DNA of 64,000 nucleotides from contig NZ_JBPKBH010000002.1 of the NCBI RefSeq assembly GCF_051388915.1, positions 434,001-498,000 on the forward strand. The letters run 5' to 3'. This document shows, in pieces, positions 42,985 through 51,058 of the stretch (its first letter is position 1; each line of letters opens with the position of its first letter). The notes under the pieces were generated by a model. The model was given only the letters and a program-made list of their open reading frames with translations, had not been told where the DNA came from and searched no databases. Origin of the DNA: Yinghuangia sp051388915. GTDB taxonomy: Bacteria > Actinomycetota > Actinomycetes > Streptomycetales > Streptomycetaceae. Position numbers and translations under genes: made by a program.

Positions 42985-44934
42985 CTAGGCGTCCGAGGTG
43001 ACGTCCGAGCGGTATCCCGCCTGCACGTGGCTGTCCAGCGTCTCGTGGAGGGGGCGCAGGGCTCGGGAGGTGAAGAGTTCCCGCATGTAGGTGCGGCGCT
43101 TCTTGCCGCTGGTGCTGTGCTTGATGGTGCCGGGTTCGACGAAGCATACGTTCGCGACCGCGACGCCGGCGTACTTGCTCAGGTCGGCTATCGCGACGCC
43201 TGCCAGGTCGTCAGGCGAAGGGCGTTCGGAGGCACGGGAATCTTCCCCTCCGAGTGCTTGTCCGAGCGCACGGGAGTCCGAAGGTTCGTGGTATTCGTGG
43301 AGTTCGTGGAGCATGACGATGTGCTCGCCGTCCGGACACTGCACGCCGAAGGCGACGGTGTTGCCGGGCGCGAACGCCGGGTGCACGGTGGCGAATCGCG
43401 CTTCGAGGTCCTGCGGGTAGATGTTGCGGCCCCGCACGATGATCAGTTCCTTGAGCCGCCCGGTGATGTAGAGCTGGCCGTCGGCGCGCACCGCGAGGTC
43501 TCCGGTGCGCAGGAACGGCCCCTCCCCTTCGGCGGTCCGGCCGTCGAATACCGCCGCGGTCTCCTCCTCCAGCCCCCAGTAGCCCAGAGCCACGCCCGGT
43601 CCGCGCAACCAGAGTTCGCCGACCCGCCCGTCGGGCAGCTCGTGCCGGGTCGCGGCGTCGACGATGCGCGCGTCGTAGCCGAAGGGGTCGGGGCCGCTGG
43701 AGACCAGGGCCCGGAAGGCGGATGCCTCCAGCGGACCGCTGTCCGGGCCGGTCTTGCCGACGGCCACCGGCGCGAACTCGCCCTGTTCCAGGGCGTCCGC
43801 GTGCACGTCGGTGACGACCGGGTCGTCGCCCGGTGAGCTGCCCGTGACGAACAGCCCGACCTCGGCCATGCCGTAGCACGGGCACATGGTGTCGGCCCGG
43901 AACCCGGCCGGGGCGAAGCGCTCGCGGAAGGCGGCGATCGTCCCCGCGTGCACCGGCTCGGCGCCGTTGGCGGCGACCAGCCAGTTCGCCAGGTCGAGTT
44001 CGGCGGCTCGTTCCGGTGGGACGCGCCGCACGCACAGGTCGAAGGCGAAGTTCGGGGCGGGGCTCAGGCCGGAGTGGTAACGGCTGATCAACTCCAGCCA
44101 GCGGTAAGGGTCCCGGAGGAACGCGGTGGGCGTCATCTTGACCGCCTGCCCGCCGCGGCGCATCGCGCTCAGCAGCCCGCCGATCAGGCCCATGTCGTGG
44201 TAGAGCGGCAGCCAGCTCACGGTGTTCATCCGCCGCGGCAAATGGAAAGACCGGGCGATGAGGTCGATCGTGAAGACCAGGTTCTCGTGCGAGAGCATGA
44301 CTCCCTTGGGCTCGGTGGTCGAGCCCGAGGTGAACTGGAGCATGGCCAGGTCGTGTCGGCGTACTGGCCGGGGCTGCCAGTCCCCCGCGTCGCCGAGCGG
44401 CGCGACGGTGGAATCGGTGGCGATACACCGCAGTTCGCCGCCGTCGGTCAAGTCGGTGACCAGCGGCAGGTGGTCGGCGTCGATCAGCACGATCGACGCG
44501 CCGGCCGCGTCCAGGATGCGCTGGAGGCGGCGCAGTTGGGTGCCACTGCTGTTGAGAGGCAGCGGCGCGGGTACGGCGACCACCCCCGCGTACAGGCATC
44601 CGAAGAAGGCCGTGGCGAAGGCCGTTCCGGTCGGGTAGAGCAGGACGGCCCGGTCCCCCGGTGCGCAGTTGTCGGCCAGCCAGGCCCCGATCCGCCGTGC
44701 CCCGGCGTCGAGTTCCCCGTAGGTAAGGGTCGAGTACGCCTGTTCAGGGTCGTCGGGCACACACGTGACGGCGCTCCGCGCGGGCACTTCGGCGGACAGG
44801 GTCCGGACGTCGCGGACGATGGTGTCGAACTCGTCGGCGTCTGCGCCGTGTGCGGGCCACCCGGGGTGTGGGACGCAGGCCCAGGACCCTCCCGGATCGG
44901 TGCGGTCGACGGGCACGGTGTGCTGCTCGGGCAT
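42985..44934 (-). CDS. Fatty acyl-AMP ligase (FAAL-type adenylating enzyme)
   Basis: Adenylating enzyme of 649 residues of the FAAL/FadD32 type. It activates a fatty acid as acyl-AMP for transfer to an acyl carrier protein rather than to CoA. The A3 loop is TSGSTTEPKGV near residue 200. SWLPLYHDMGLIGGLL and CYGMAEVGLFVTGS are characteristic FAAL stretches, and GYWGLEEETAAVF and FLRTGDLA follow. The C-terminal domain includes IVRGRNIYPQDLE. GAGGAGGA before ATG 44934 is a strong ribosome binding site. It follows an MFS exporter by 59 bp in one transcript. No carrier protein, polyketide synthase or peptide synthetase is in view. Confidence 0.87.
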   Translation of the reverse strand: MPEQHTVPVDRTDPGGSWACVPHPGWPAHGADADEFDTIVRDVRTLSAEVPARSAVTCVPDDPEQAYSTLTYGELDAGARRIGAWLADNCAPGDRAVLLYPTGTAFATAFFGCLYAGVVAVPAPLPLNSSGTQLRRLQRILDAAGASIVLIDADHLPLVTDLTDGGELRCIATDSTVAPLGDAGDWQPRPVRRHDLAMLQFTSGSTTEPKGVMLSHENLVFTIDLIARSFHLPRRMNTVSWLPLYHDMGLIGGLLSAMRRGGQAVKMTPTAFLRDPYRWLELISRYHSGLSPAPNFAFDLCVRRVPPERAAELDLANWLVAANGAEPVHAGTIAAFRERFAPAGFRADTMCPCYGMAEVGLFVTGSSPGDDPVVTDVHADALEQGEFAPVAVGKTGPDSGPLEASAFRALVSSGPDPFGYDARIVDAATRHELPDGRVGELWLRGPGVALGYWGLEEETAAVFDGRTAEGEGPFLRTGDLAVRADGQLYITGRLKELIIVRGRNIYPQDLEARFATVHPAFAPGNTVAFGVQCPDGEHIVMLHELHEYHEPSDSRALGQALGGEDSRASERPSPDDLAGVAIADLSKYAGVAVANVCFVEPGTIKHSTSGKKRRTYMRELFTSRALRPLHETLDSHVQAGYRSDVTSDA

Positions 44935-44993
44935 GGGTCCTCCTCGGATCCGCGTGGTTCTGGTGGTCCGGCCCGGTGCGAACCCGCGCCGGA

Positions 44994-46532
44994 TCAGCCG
45001 GTGTTCGTCGGCACGGGCGCCGCCGGCGCGGTCGCGGCGGCCTCGGCGGCCCGCGGCCGTCCGGGCAGCCAGGTGAAGGCGATGGCGGCGCAGAGGAGGG
45101 CGACCGCGGAACCGACCCACATCGCCGCGGACAGGGCGTCCAGGAACGCCGCGTGCGCGGCCTCGGCGCGGTCCGGTGCGGCGCGCAGGGTGCCGCTGAG
45201 GGAGGACGCCGCGTCGTCGGACAACCCGTCGCCCGCGGACCCGAGTTCGCCGCGGTACACGCTGCCGAGCACGGACCCGAGGACGGCGATGCCAAGTGCC
45301 GTGCCGGTCTGCCGCATGGTGTTGGCGACGGCCGACCCGGCCCCGGCACGGGCACGCGGCACTTCGGAGAGCGCCACCGCGATCACCGGGGAGAGCGTCA
45401 GGCCGAAGCCCATCCCGGTCACCGTCTGCCCGATCTCGAAGGCCCACAAGGGCGTTTCGCGGTCGATCGTGGCGTAGTACGCCAGGGCCAGGGCCATCAG
45501 CAGCGCGCCGGTCGCGACGACGGCCGCGTGGCCGAACTTGGCCGTCAGCGCGTCGCTGCGCGCGCCGGTGATGAGCGCGCCTACCGCGACCGGGAGCATG
45601 AGCAGCCCGGACTCCAATGGGGTGTAGCCGCGCGAGACTTGGAGGTAGAAGACCATCACGAAGCCGCCGCCCAGCACCGCGAAGGCGGAGGAGAAGAGCA
45701 CGGTCGACCCCGCCGCGAACGAGCGTTTGCGGAACAGCGAGAGGTCCAGCGAGGGGTTCGCGATGCGGCGCTCCACCGCGAGCAGCATGACGAGGACGAC
45801 CACGCCCGCGGCGATGGGGACGAGGACGATCGGGCGCACCCAGCCGTCCGGTTCACCGCCGGAGATGATGCCGTACACCAACGCGCCGACGCCCGCGATG
45901 GACAGCGCGACGCCGGCCAGGTCCAGACGCCCCGGCGCCGGGTCGCGGGTCTCGGGCACGTACAGCACGATGAGGGCGACCGCGGCCAGCGCGAGCGGCA
46001 CGTTGACCAGCAGCACCGAGCCCCACCAGAACCCGCCGAGCAGCGCGCCGCCGACCACCGGGCCGGACGCGATGGCCAGGCCCGCCGACAGCGACCACAT
46101 CGCGACGGCCTTGGCGCGCTCGCCCTCGGGGAACACGTTGGTGACCACGGCGAGGGAGCAGCCCGGCACCACGGCCGCACCGATGCCCATCGCGCCGCGC
46201 CATATGATGAGTTGCGTCGGATCGCCCGACCAGCTCCCGATCGCCGACGCGGCGGTGAAGAACAGCAGGCCCGCGATCAGCACGCGGCGGCGGCCGTAAC
46301 GGTCGCCGAGGACTCCGGCGGTGAACAGGAGCGCGGCGTACACGAGCGTGTACGAGTCCATCGACCACTGCAACTCGGCGTTGGACGCGGAGAGTTCCTT
46401 CTGCACCTCGGCCAACGCCGCCGTCATGATGTTGTTGTCCATCACGGTGATGAACATGCACAGCATCATCACCAGCAGGATCAATTTGCGGCGCGGGTGG
46501 CCGGAATCCTGCGGCGTCGCCTCGGCCGTCAC
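44994..46532 (-). CDS. MFS exporter, DHA2 type, 14 membrane spans
   Basis: Proton-coupled exporter of 512 residues with about 14 membrane helices. Helix 1 reads LLVMMLCMFITVMDNNIMTA, motif A is GVLGDRYGRRRVL and motif C is GLAIASGPVVGGALLGG. It is of the EmrB/QacA class that exports drugs, lipids or secondary metabolites. The GTG at 46532 is preceded by AAGGAGGTACGCCG, an excellent ribosome binding site that overrides longer in-frame starts. The gene leads a two-gene operon with the acyl-AMP ligase, so it may export a lipidated product of that enzyme. A GTGTC-N4-GACAC repeat lies 37 bp upstream. Confidence 0.87.
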   Translation of the reverse strand: MTAEATPQDSGHPRRKLILLVMMLCMFITVMDNNIMTAALAEVQKELSASNAELQWSMDSYTLVYAALLFTAGVLGDRYGRRRVLIAGLLFFTAASAIGSWSGDPTQLIIWRGAMGIGAAVVPGCSLAVVTNVFPEGERAKAVAMWSLSAGLAIASGPVVGGALLGGFWWGSVLLVNVPLALAAVALIVLYVPETRDPAPGRLDLAGVALSIAGVGALVYGIISGGEPDGWVRPIVLVPIAAGVVVLVMLLAVERRIANPSLDLSLFRKRSFAAGSTVLFSSAFAVLGGGFVMVFYLQVSRGYTPLESGLLMLPVAVGALITGARSDALTAKFGHAAVVATGALLMALALAYYATIDRETPLWAFEIGQTVTGMGFGLTLSPVIAVALSEVPRARAGAGSAVANTMRQTGTALGIAVLGSVLGSVYRGELGSAGDGLSDDAASSLSGTLRAAPDRAEAAHAAFLDALSAAMWVGSAVALLCAAIAFTWLPGRPRAAEAAATAPAAPVPTNTG

Positions 46533-47304
46533 CGGCGTACCTCCTTGACGTTCGCCGGGCGGGCGGCAGTGTCCCGTGACACGGCGTCGGGTTTGCGGTG
46601 GGTGGATGGCCGCACTTCGGTGTCGTGCCGCACTTCGGCGCCCCCTCCGTCGGTCCAACCGATCGTCGCGCCGGGGATCGGGAGCGCGGAATGCCCTCCG
46701 AGCGTGCGGGGCCCGGGGCATCCGTGCGGGCACCTCGGGCGCCTGGACCTGCCCACTCACCCGACGCTGTGCTGTCCCCGTGCCGAACAGCCGGTCCTCC
46801 CAAGGGAGTCCAGGCCATGCGCTGAAGGCTACCGCCGGGTAGGGGTGCCGGCAACGACCCCGGCCCGGCCAAAATTCGGTGTCGCCACGTGTCGACCCGA
46901 CCCCCGCTCCGCCCAGGTGGCGCCCGGCAAGGATGATCGGGAACGGCGTTCCGATCTTGGCCGGAACCCGTCACCGCTGTGGTAGGCCCCCGACTTGCGC
47001 CGGTCGGAACTGCCGTTTGCCGCGGGGGTCCTGCTCGTGGGGATGCACTTTCAGGCGCGGGCATCGACGACCGCGCACCGCTTCGGCGGCGAATGCGCCT
47101 CTTTCGGAGGCCGGGTTGCGGGAATTCGGGAAATCCCGGAAATGGGCGGTGGGTTCGAGGGCGGCGGAAGGGAAAGGCGCGGCAATCCGGCGGTCGAGGC
47201 GGAATAGGCCCCGGGTGTCGCGGCGGGTCCCTCCCACCACAAAAGCGCGGTCCCCCGGCGCGGGTGCGGTGCCGTCGTCCACGCCCGGTACCGACGCCGG
47301 GTGC
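46533..47304. other. 772-bp gap without a supported gene
   Basis: Several short frames exist on both strands but none has a good ribosome binding site, family-like sequence or typical codon pattern. Contents seen are the GTGTC repeat (46569-46582), a duplicated CCGCACTTCGG (46610 and 46628) and a slightly AT-richer stretch near 46870. It contains the MFS promoter side and the region behind the PaaX-like gene. Confidence 0.5.
46569..46582. promoter_or_regulatory. GTGTC-N4-GACAC inverted repeat upstream of MFS/FAAL operon
   Basis: GTGTCCCGTGACAC forms five-base arms around a four-base centre, 37 bp before the GTG of the exporter. A repressor site is plausible. No regulator gene is adjacent. 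Confidence 0.35.
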
Positions 47305-48135
47305 TCAGGACTCCGCGGGAAGACCCGTGACGTTGTGGACGTGGTCGAGGCTGGGCGGGGCCAGGTGCTTGTGCAGCGCCTGGAAGACGCGGCGGGCCTC
47401 GACCGCGTTCCAGTCGTCGGGCAGCAGCTCGGTGGGCAGCCCGGGGTCCAGGTACGGCAGCCTGCGCCACTCGGTCAGCATGGGGACGTACGCGCGGAAG
47501 GCCGCGTCCGGGCCGACCGGCGGGCCGGTGGACAGCGCTTCGGCGAGCGGCCGGTACAGGACGGTGAACTCGGCGTACTGGTCCTCTATGGCCTTGAAGT
47601 CCCACCACTCGCTGACCGCCGTGCGCAGGTCGGAGAAGGCGGTGTAGTCGCCCGCGAAGAGGTGGACGTAGTCGCTGAGCCCGACGCGCTGAAGGGTGGA
47701 GCGGGCGTCGTCCAGGAGACGTCCGGGGGCCACCCACACACCGGGCGACGCCTTGCCGAAGCCGAGCCAGGTCAGGCGTGAGCGCAGTTGGTGGCGGTGT
47801 GCCCGCTCGCTCTCGGGGACGGAGAAGACGGCCACGACCCAGCCGTCCGCGAGGGCGGCCGGTTCGAGGTTGCCGAAGATGCGGCGGTCCCCCTCGTCGA
47901 AGACCGGTCCCATGGCGTCGCCGAGCCGGTAGCCGGTGCCGGTGCGGCGCTCCTGGACGAGCGTGCCGCGCTTCTTGAGGCGCGAGATCGCGGACCGGAC
48001 GGCGGGTGCGTCGACGTCGAGTTCGGCCATCAGCGTGATGAGGTCGGCGATGGAGATCCACCCGCCGCAACGGCGGACGAACGCACCGTAGATGGTGTTG
48101 ATGAGGGAACCGGGTCGCGTCGCGCTCTCGCCCAT
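47305..48135 (-). CDS. PaaX-family transcriptional repressor
   Basis: PaaX-type regulator of 276 residues. The N-terminal winged helix has SLINTIYGAFVRRCGGWISI, then APAVRSAISRLKKRGTLVQ. The central ferredoxin-like domain reads DGWVVAVFSVPESERAHRHQ and LTWLGFGKASPGVWVAPGR. PaaX repressors respond to aryl-CoA esters such as phenylacetyl-CoA. Here it is the last gene of the salicylate/gentisate operon (97 bp after the isomerase-like gene), so a salicylyl-CoA or gentisyl-CoA effector would be a sensible guess. The ATG at 48135 gives the usual family length. Its site on DNA could be the CGGTCAAC direct repeat at 57022-57056. Confidence 0.85.
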   Translation of the reverse strand: MGESATRPGSLINTIYGAFVRRCGGWISIADLITLMAELDVDAPAVRSAISRLKKRGTLVQERRTGTGYRLGDAMGPVFDEGDRRIFGNLEPAALADGWVVAVFSVPESERAHRHQLRSRLTWLGFGKASPGVWVAPGRLLDDARSTLQRVGLSDYVHLFAGDYTAFSDLRTAVSEWWDFKAIEDQYAEFTVLYRPLAEALSTGPPVGPDAAFRAYVPMLTEWRRLPYLDPGLPTELLPDDWNAVEARRVFQALHKHLAPPSLDHVHNVTGLPAES

Positions 48136-48232
48136 GGCCGCCTTCCTGGATCGTGCCGCGGAGATCCTACCCAGGGCCGGTGTTGCGGGCGGCCCGGGGC
48201 CGCGAGGTCATCTCCCGCCCGCTCCCCCTCCC

Positions 48233-49018
48233 TCAGCCGGCCGCCGGGGCGTCCGCGTACGCACCCGACAGCAGGTGGCCCGCGCCCGGTGCCACCGCGG
48301 GCAGGTCCAGCGCGCGCAGCATCTGGTGGGCGGTGCAGACGGCCGCCGAGACGACCGGCTTGCCGAGCCGCTGTTCCGCTTCCTCGACGGCATCCAGGGA
48401 CGGCATCTGCACGCAGGCGGACAGGACCACGGCGTCCGCGTCGGCGTGGTCGAGGGCCGCGGCGATGCCGGGAAGGCGCGACGGGTCGTGGGCGGCGACG
48501 TCCAGGTTGCCGGGGATCTCCAGGGCCACGTGGTCCAGCACCTCGATGCCCTCGTGTCCGAGGTAGTCCACGACCGTCCGGGTGAGCGGCGCCATGTACG
48601 GCGCGACGAGCGCGACCTTGCGTGCGCCGAGCGTGTGCAGGCCCTGGACCAGGGCGCCGGCGCTGGTGACGACGGGGGCGGGCGCGCCGTTGGCGGCGGT
48701 ACGCCCGCGCAGGCGGGCCTCGGACTCACGGTGGTAGCCGAGTCCCGTGCTCATGATGGCGACCAGGCACGCGTACCCGAGCACATCCACGCGCGCGTCG
48801 GAGAGTTCGTCGGCGCAGCGGTCGGAGTCGGCGTCCATCGCCTTGAGTTGCTCAGGGGTGACATGGGTCATGCGCATGCGGCTGGAGTGGAACGTGAAGC
48901 GCTCGGGCGCCACGCGCTCGCGGGCGCGCAGGATGGCCGGGATCTCGGTCTCCATCGTTACGTTCGAGCTGGGCACGATCTGGCCGATGCGGTACGTGAG
49001 TTGGGGGCGTGCAGACAT
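48233..49018 (-). CDS. Maleate cis-trans isomerase-like protein (Asp/Glu racemase superfamily)
   Basis: Protein of 261 residues of the maleate isomerase / arylmalonate decarboxylase family. It has IGQIVPSSNVTMETEIPAIL near the start, the first cysteine in LGYACLVAIMSTG and the second in VVLSACVQMPSL. Two cysteines of this kind carry out cofactor-free isomerisation of maleate to fumarate. GGGAG before ATG 49018 supports the start. It follows the FAH-type hydrolase by 37 bp in the gentisate operon. It may isomerise maleate formed by direct hydrolysis of maleylpyruvate, or possibly isomerise maleylpyruvate itself. No thiol-dependent maleylpyruvate isomerase is present. Confidence 0.8.
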   Translation of the reverse strand: MSARPQLTYRIGQIVPSSNVTMETEIPAILRARERVAPERFTFHSSRMRMTHVTPEQLKAMDADSDRCADELSDARVDVLGYACLVAIMSTGLGYHRESEARLRGRTAANGAPAPVVTSAGALVQGLHTLGARKVALVAPYMAPLTRTVVDYLGHEGIEVLDHVALEIPGNLDVAAHDPSRLPGIAAALDHADADAVVLSACVQMPSLDAVEEAEQRLGKPVVSAAVCTAHQMLRALDLPAVAPGAGHLLSGAYADAPAAG

Positions 49019-49055
49019 GCGGGCGGCTCCCGTCCGGTGGGCGGCGGGCAATGGG

Positions 49056-49973
49056 TCAGCGGGCGTCGACGACGGGGTTGGCGAGCGTTCCGATGCCCTG
49101 CACGGTGGCCTCGACGACGTCGCCGGGGACGAGGAACTGCGGCGGCACCATGGCCGCGCCGACTCCGGAGGGGGATCCGGTGGAGATGACGTCGCCCGGT
49201 TCGAGGGTCATCCCGGACGAGATGTCGGCGATCAGGCGCGGAATGGCGAACAGCATGTGCCGCGTGTTGGACTTCTGCCGGATCTCGCCGTTGACGGTCA
49301 GCGACAGGTCGAGGTTGAGCGGTTCGGGGACGTCGTCCGCGGTCACGACGGCCGGGCCGAACGGGCAGTAGGAGTCCTGGCCCTTGGAGAAGAACCACTG
49401 TCCGGACCGGCGTTGGTCACGCGCGCTGATGTCGTTCATGATGCTGTAGCCGAAGATGTGGTCCCAGGCGTCCTCTTCGGCGACGCGGACGGCCTTGCGC
49501 CCGATGACGACGGCGAGTTCGCATTCCCAGTCGAGCTGTCGGGTCAGGTTCGCGTTGTGCAGGATCGGCTGGCCGCTGCCGGTCACGGCGGTGGCCGGCT
49601 TGCCGAACAGGACGGGGCGGTCCGGGAGTTCCTTGGCGGTGTCGAGGCTGCGGCTGGACTCGGCGACGTGCTCCACGTAGTTGAGCCCGATTCCGACGAC
49701 CTTGCCGGGACGTAGCGGCGCACGCAGCGCGACGGCGTCCCACGGCCGCGTCGCGGAGGTCGGGACGTCGGCCAGCAGTCCGCGCAGGGCGTCGAGAGCG
49801 CCAGGCCCGGCCTGGATCAGGGAGAGCAGGTCGGTCGGCAGGTCGGCGGCGCCGTGGTGGGCCGCGAGTTCCGCGACGTCGACGACGCGGCCGCCCGTGT
49901 CGACGCCGAGGCGGAGGCGTTCGTCCGCATGCGCGCTGCCGGGTGCCGTCGGGGCATAGGTGATCAGTCGCAT
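49056..49973 (-). CDS. FAH-family hydrolase (fumarylpyruvate or maleylpyruvate hydrolase)
   Basis: Fumarylacetoacetate-hydrolase-fold enzyme of 305 residues. It has a variable N-terminal domain, then VVGIGLNYVEHVAESS, then the metal-binding region DWECELAVVIGRKAVRV with paired acidic residues, IMNDISARDQRR and the C-terminal LEPGDVISTGSPSGVG. It cleaves a carbon-carbon bond next to a carbonyl. In a gentisate pathway the substrate would be fumarylpyruvate (giving fumarate and pyruvate) or maleylpyruvate (giving maleate and pyruvate). Its ATG overlaps the TAA of the dioxygenase gene by one base (TAATG), showing translational coupling to that gene. Confidence 0.85.
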   Translation of the reverse strand: MRLITYAPTAPGSAHADERLRLGVDTGGRVVDVAELAAHHGAADLPTDLLSLIQAGPGALDALRGLLADVPTSATRPWDAVALRAPLRPGKVVGIGLNYVEHVAESSRSLDTAKELPDRPVLFGKPATAVTGSGQPILHNANLTRQLDWECELAVVIGRKAVRVAEEDAWDHIFGYSIMNDISARDQRRSGQWFFSKGQDSYCPFGPAVVTADDVPEPLNLDLSLTVNGEIRQKSNTRHMLFAIPRLIADISSGMTLEPGDVISTGSPSGVGAAMVPPQFLVPGDVVEATVQGIGTLANPVVDAR

Positions 49974-51058
49974 TATCCCTCTTGTTCCTCTTCGCGGTAG
50001 AAGCCGAGCGAGCGCATGACGGGGAAGTCGTTGAACGAGAACAGGCAGGCGTCCTCCGACTCGTCGAGGTTCGCGTGCTCGTGCCAGGCCCAGGACGGCA
50101 CGCAGAAGATGTCGCCCTTGGTCCACTCCAGGCGCTGCCCGGCGACGACGGAGACGCCGTGGCCCTTGGCGGCCGTGTAGACGACGGAGCCGGTGTGGCG
50201 GTGCGCCCTGGTGGCCTGTCCCGGGCGCAGCAACTGCATGTGGGCGCCCATGGTCGGCATGACCGAGCCCCCGGTGACGGGGTTGGTGTACTCCATGATG
50301 ACGCCGTCGTACGGCGATCCCTCGGTGGCCTCCGCCAGGTCGCGCAGGGCCTGGTACGTCCGCTCCCACGGCCACGCGAGCAGCGGCGAGTACGGCCGGG
50401 CCCACTTCTCCGCGCCGTACGGAAGCAGGTTGCCGCCGTAGGTGAGCACCGATTCGTTCGGCACCGGGCGGGCCTGCTGGTAGAGGTCGGGGTGCACCTC
50501 GTAGAAGCCCGCGTCGAGTGCGTTGACGAGCGGGATGTCGAGGCCGTCCTGCCAGATGACCGGCTCGTCGGTGCCCTCGTTGCCGTGCTCGTGCCAGGTG
50601 CCGTTGGGGGTGATCGCGAAGTCGCCCGGGCCGACGCGGAGTTTCTCCCCGTCGACGACGGTCCAGGCGCCGGTGCCCTCGTGCACGAAGCGCAGCGCGG
50701 ACGCCTGGTGGCGGTGCGCGGTCATCGACTCGCCGGGGCCCATGATCTGGAGGCCGGTGTAGAGGAGCCCCGCGGCGGCGCTGAGTTCGCGGCGGCCGGG
50801 GTTGACCAGCATGACGACGCGGCGGCCCGCGTCCTCGGCCTTGACGAGGTCGAGGGCCTTGCGGACCAAGGGGCGGAGTTCGGCGTACCGCCACAGGACC
50901 GGGACCGAGGCGGGCTGCGGATACCAGGGCTCGATCCTGTTGGCGACGGTCCACAGCGCACCGGCCTCGGCCGTGGCCAATTCACCGTAGTACGCCTCCA
51001 GTTCTGGCGTGTCCGAGACGCGGGCGCGGCCGAGCATGTTGTCGTCCTGGGTCGTCAT
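49973..51058 (-). CDS. Gentisate 1,2-dioxygenase
   Basis: Bicupin ring-cleavage dioxygenase of 361 residues that opens gentisate to maleylpyruvate with Fe(II). Both cupins are visible. The first reads MTAHRHQASALRFVHEG with NGTWHEHGN after it, and the second TRAHRHTGSVVYTAAKGHG with PSWAWHEHAN. The region between them (YGGNLLPYG, LLAWPWERTYQAL) is typical of gentisate and salicylate 1,2-dioxygenases. Direct salicylate cleavage is therefore an alternative, but the CoA ligase and 5-hydroxylase upstream favour gentisate. Its ATG overlaps the nitrilase stop in ATGA and its stop overlaps the next ATG. GAGGAGGGG precedes the start. Confidence 0.88.
   Translation of the reverse strand: MTTQDDNMLGRARVSDTPELEAYYGELATAEAGALWTVANRIEPWYPQPASVPVLWRYAELRPLVRKALDLVKAEDAGRRVVMLVNPGRRELSAAAGLLYTGLQIMGPGESMTAHRHQASALRFVHEGTGAWTVVDGEKLRVGPGDFAITPNGTWHEHGNEGTDEPVIWQDGLDIPLVNALDAGFYEVHPDLYQQARPVPNESVLTYGGNLLPYGAEKWARPYSPLLAWPWERTYQALRDLAEATEGSPYDGVIMEYTNPVTGGSVMPTMGAHMQLLRPGQATRAHRHTGSVVYTAAKGHGVSVVAGQRLEWTKGDIFCVPSWAWHEHANLDESEDACLFSFNDFPVMRSLGFYREEEQEG

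Noticed and set aside
46971..47282. Possible small genes in the 772-bp gap before the PaaX-like gene
   Set aside because: No ribosome binding site, no conserved look and overlapping frames on both strands; not supportable.
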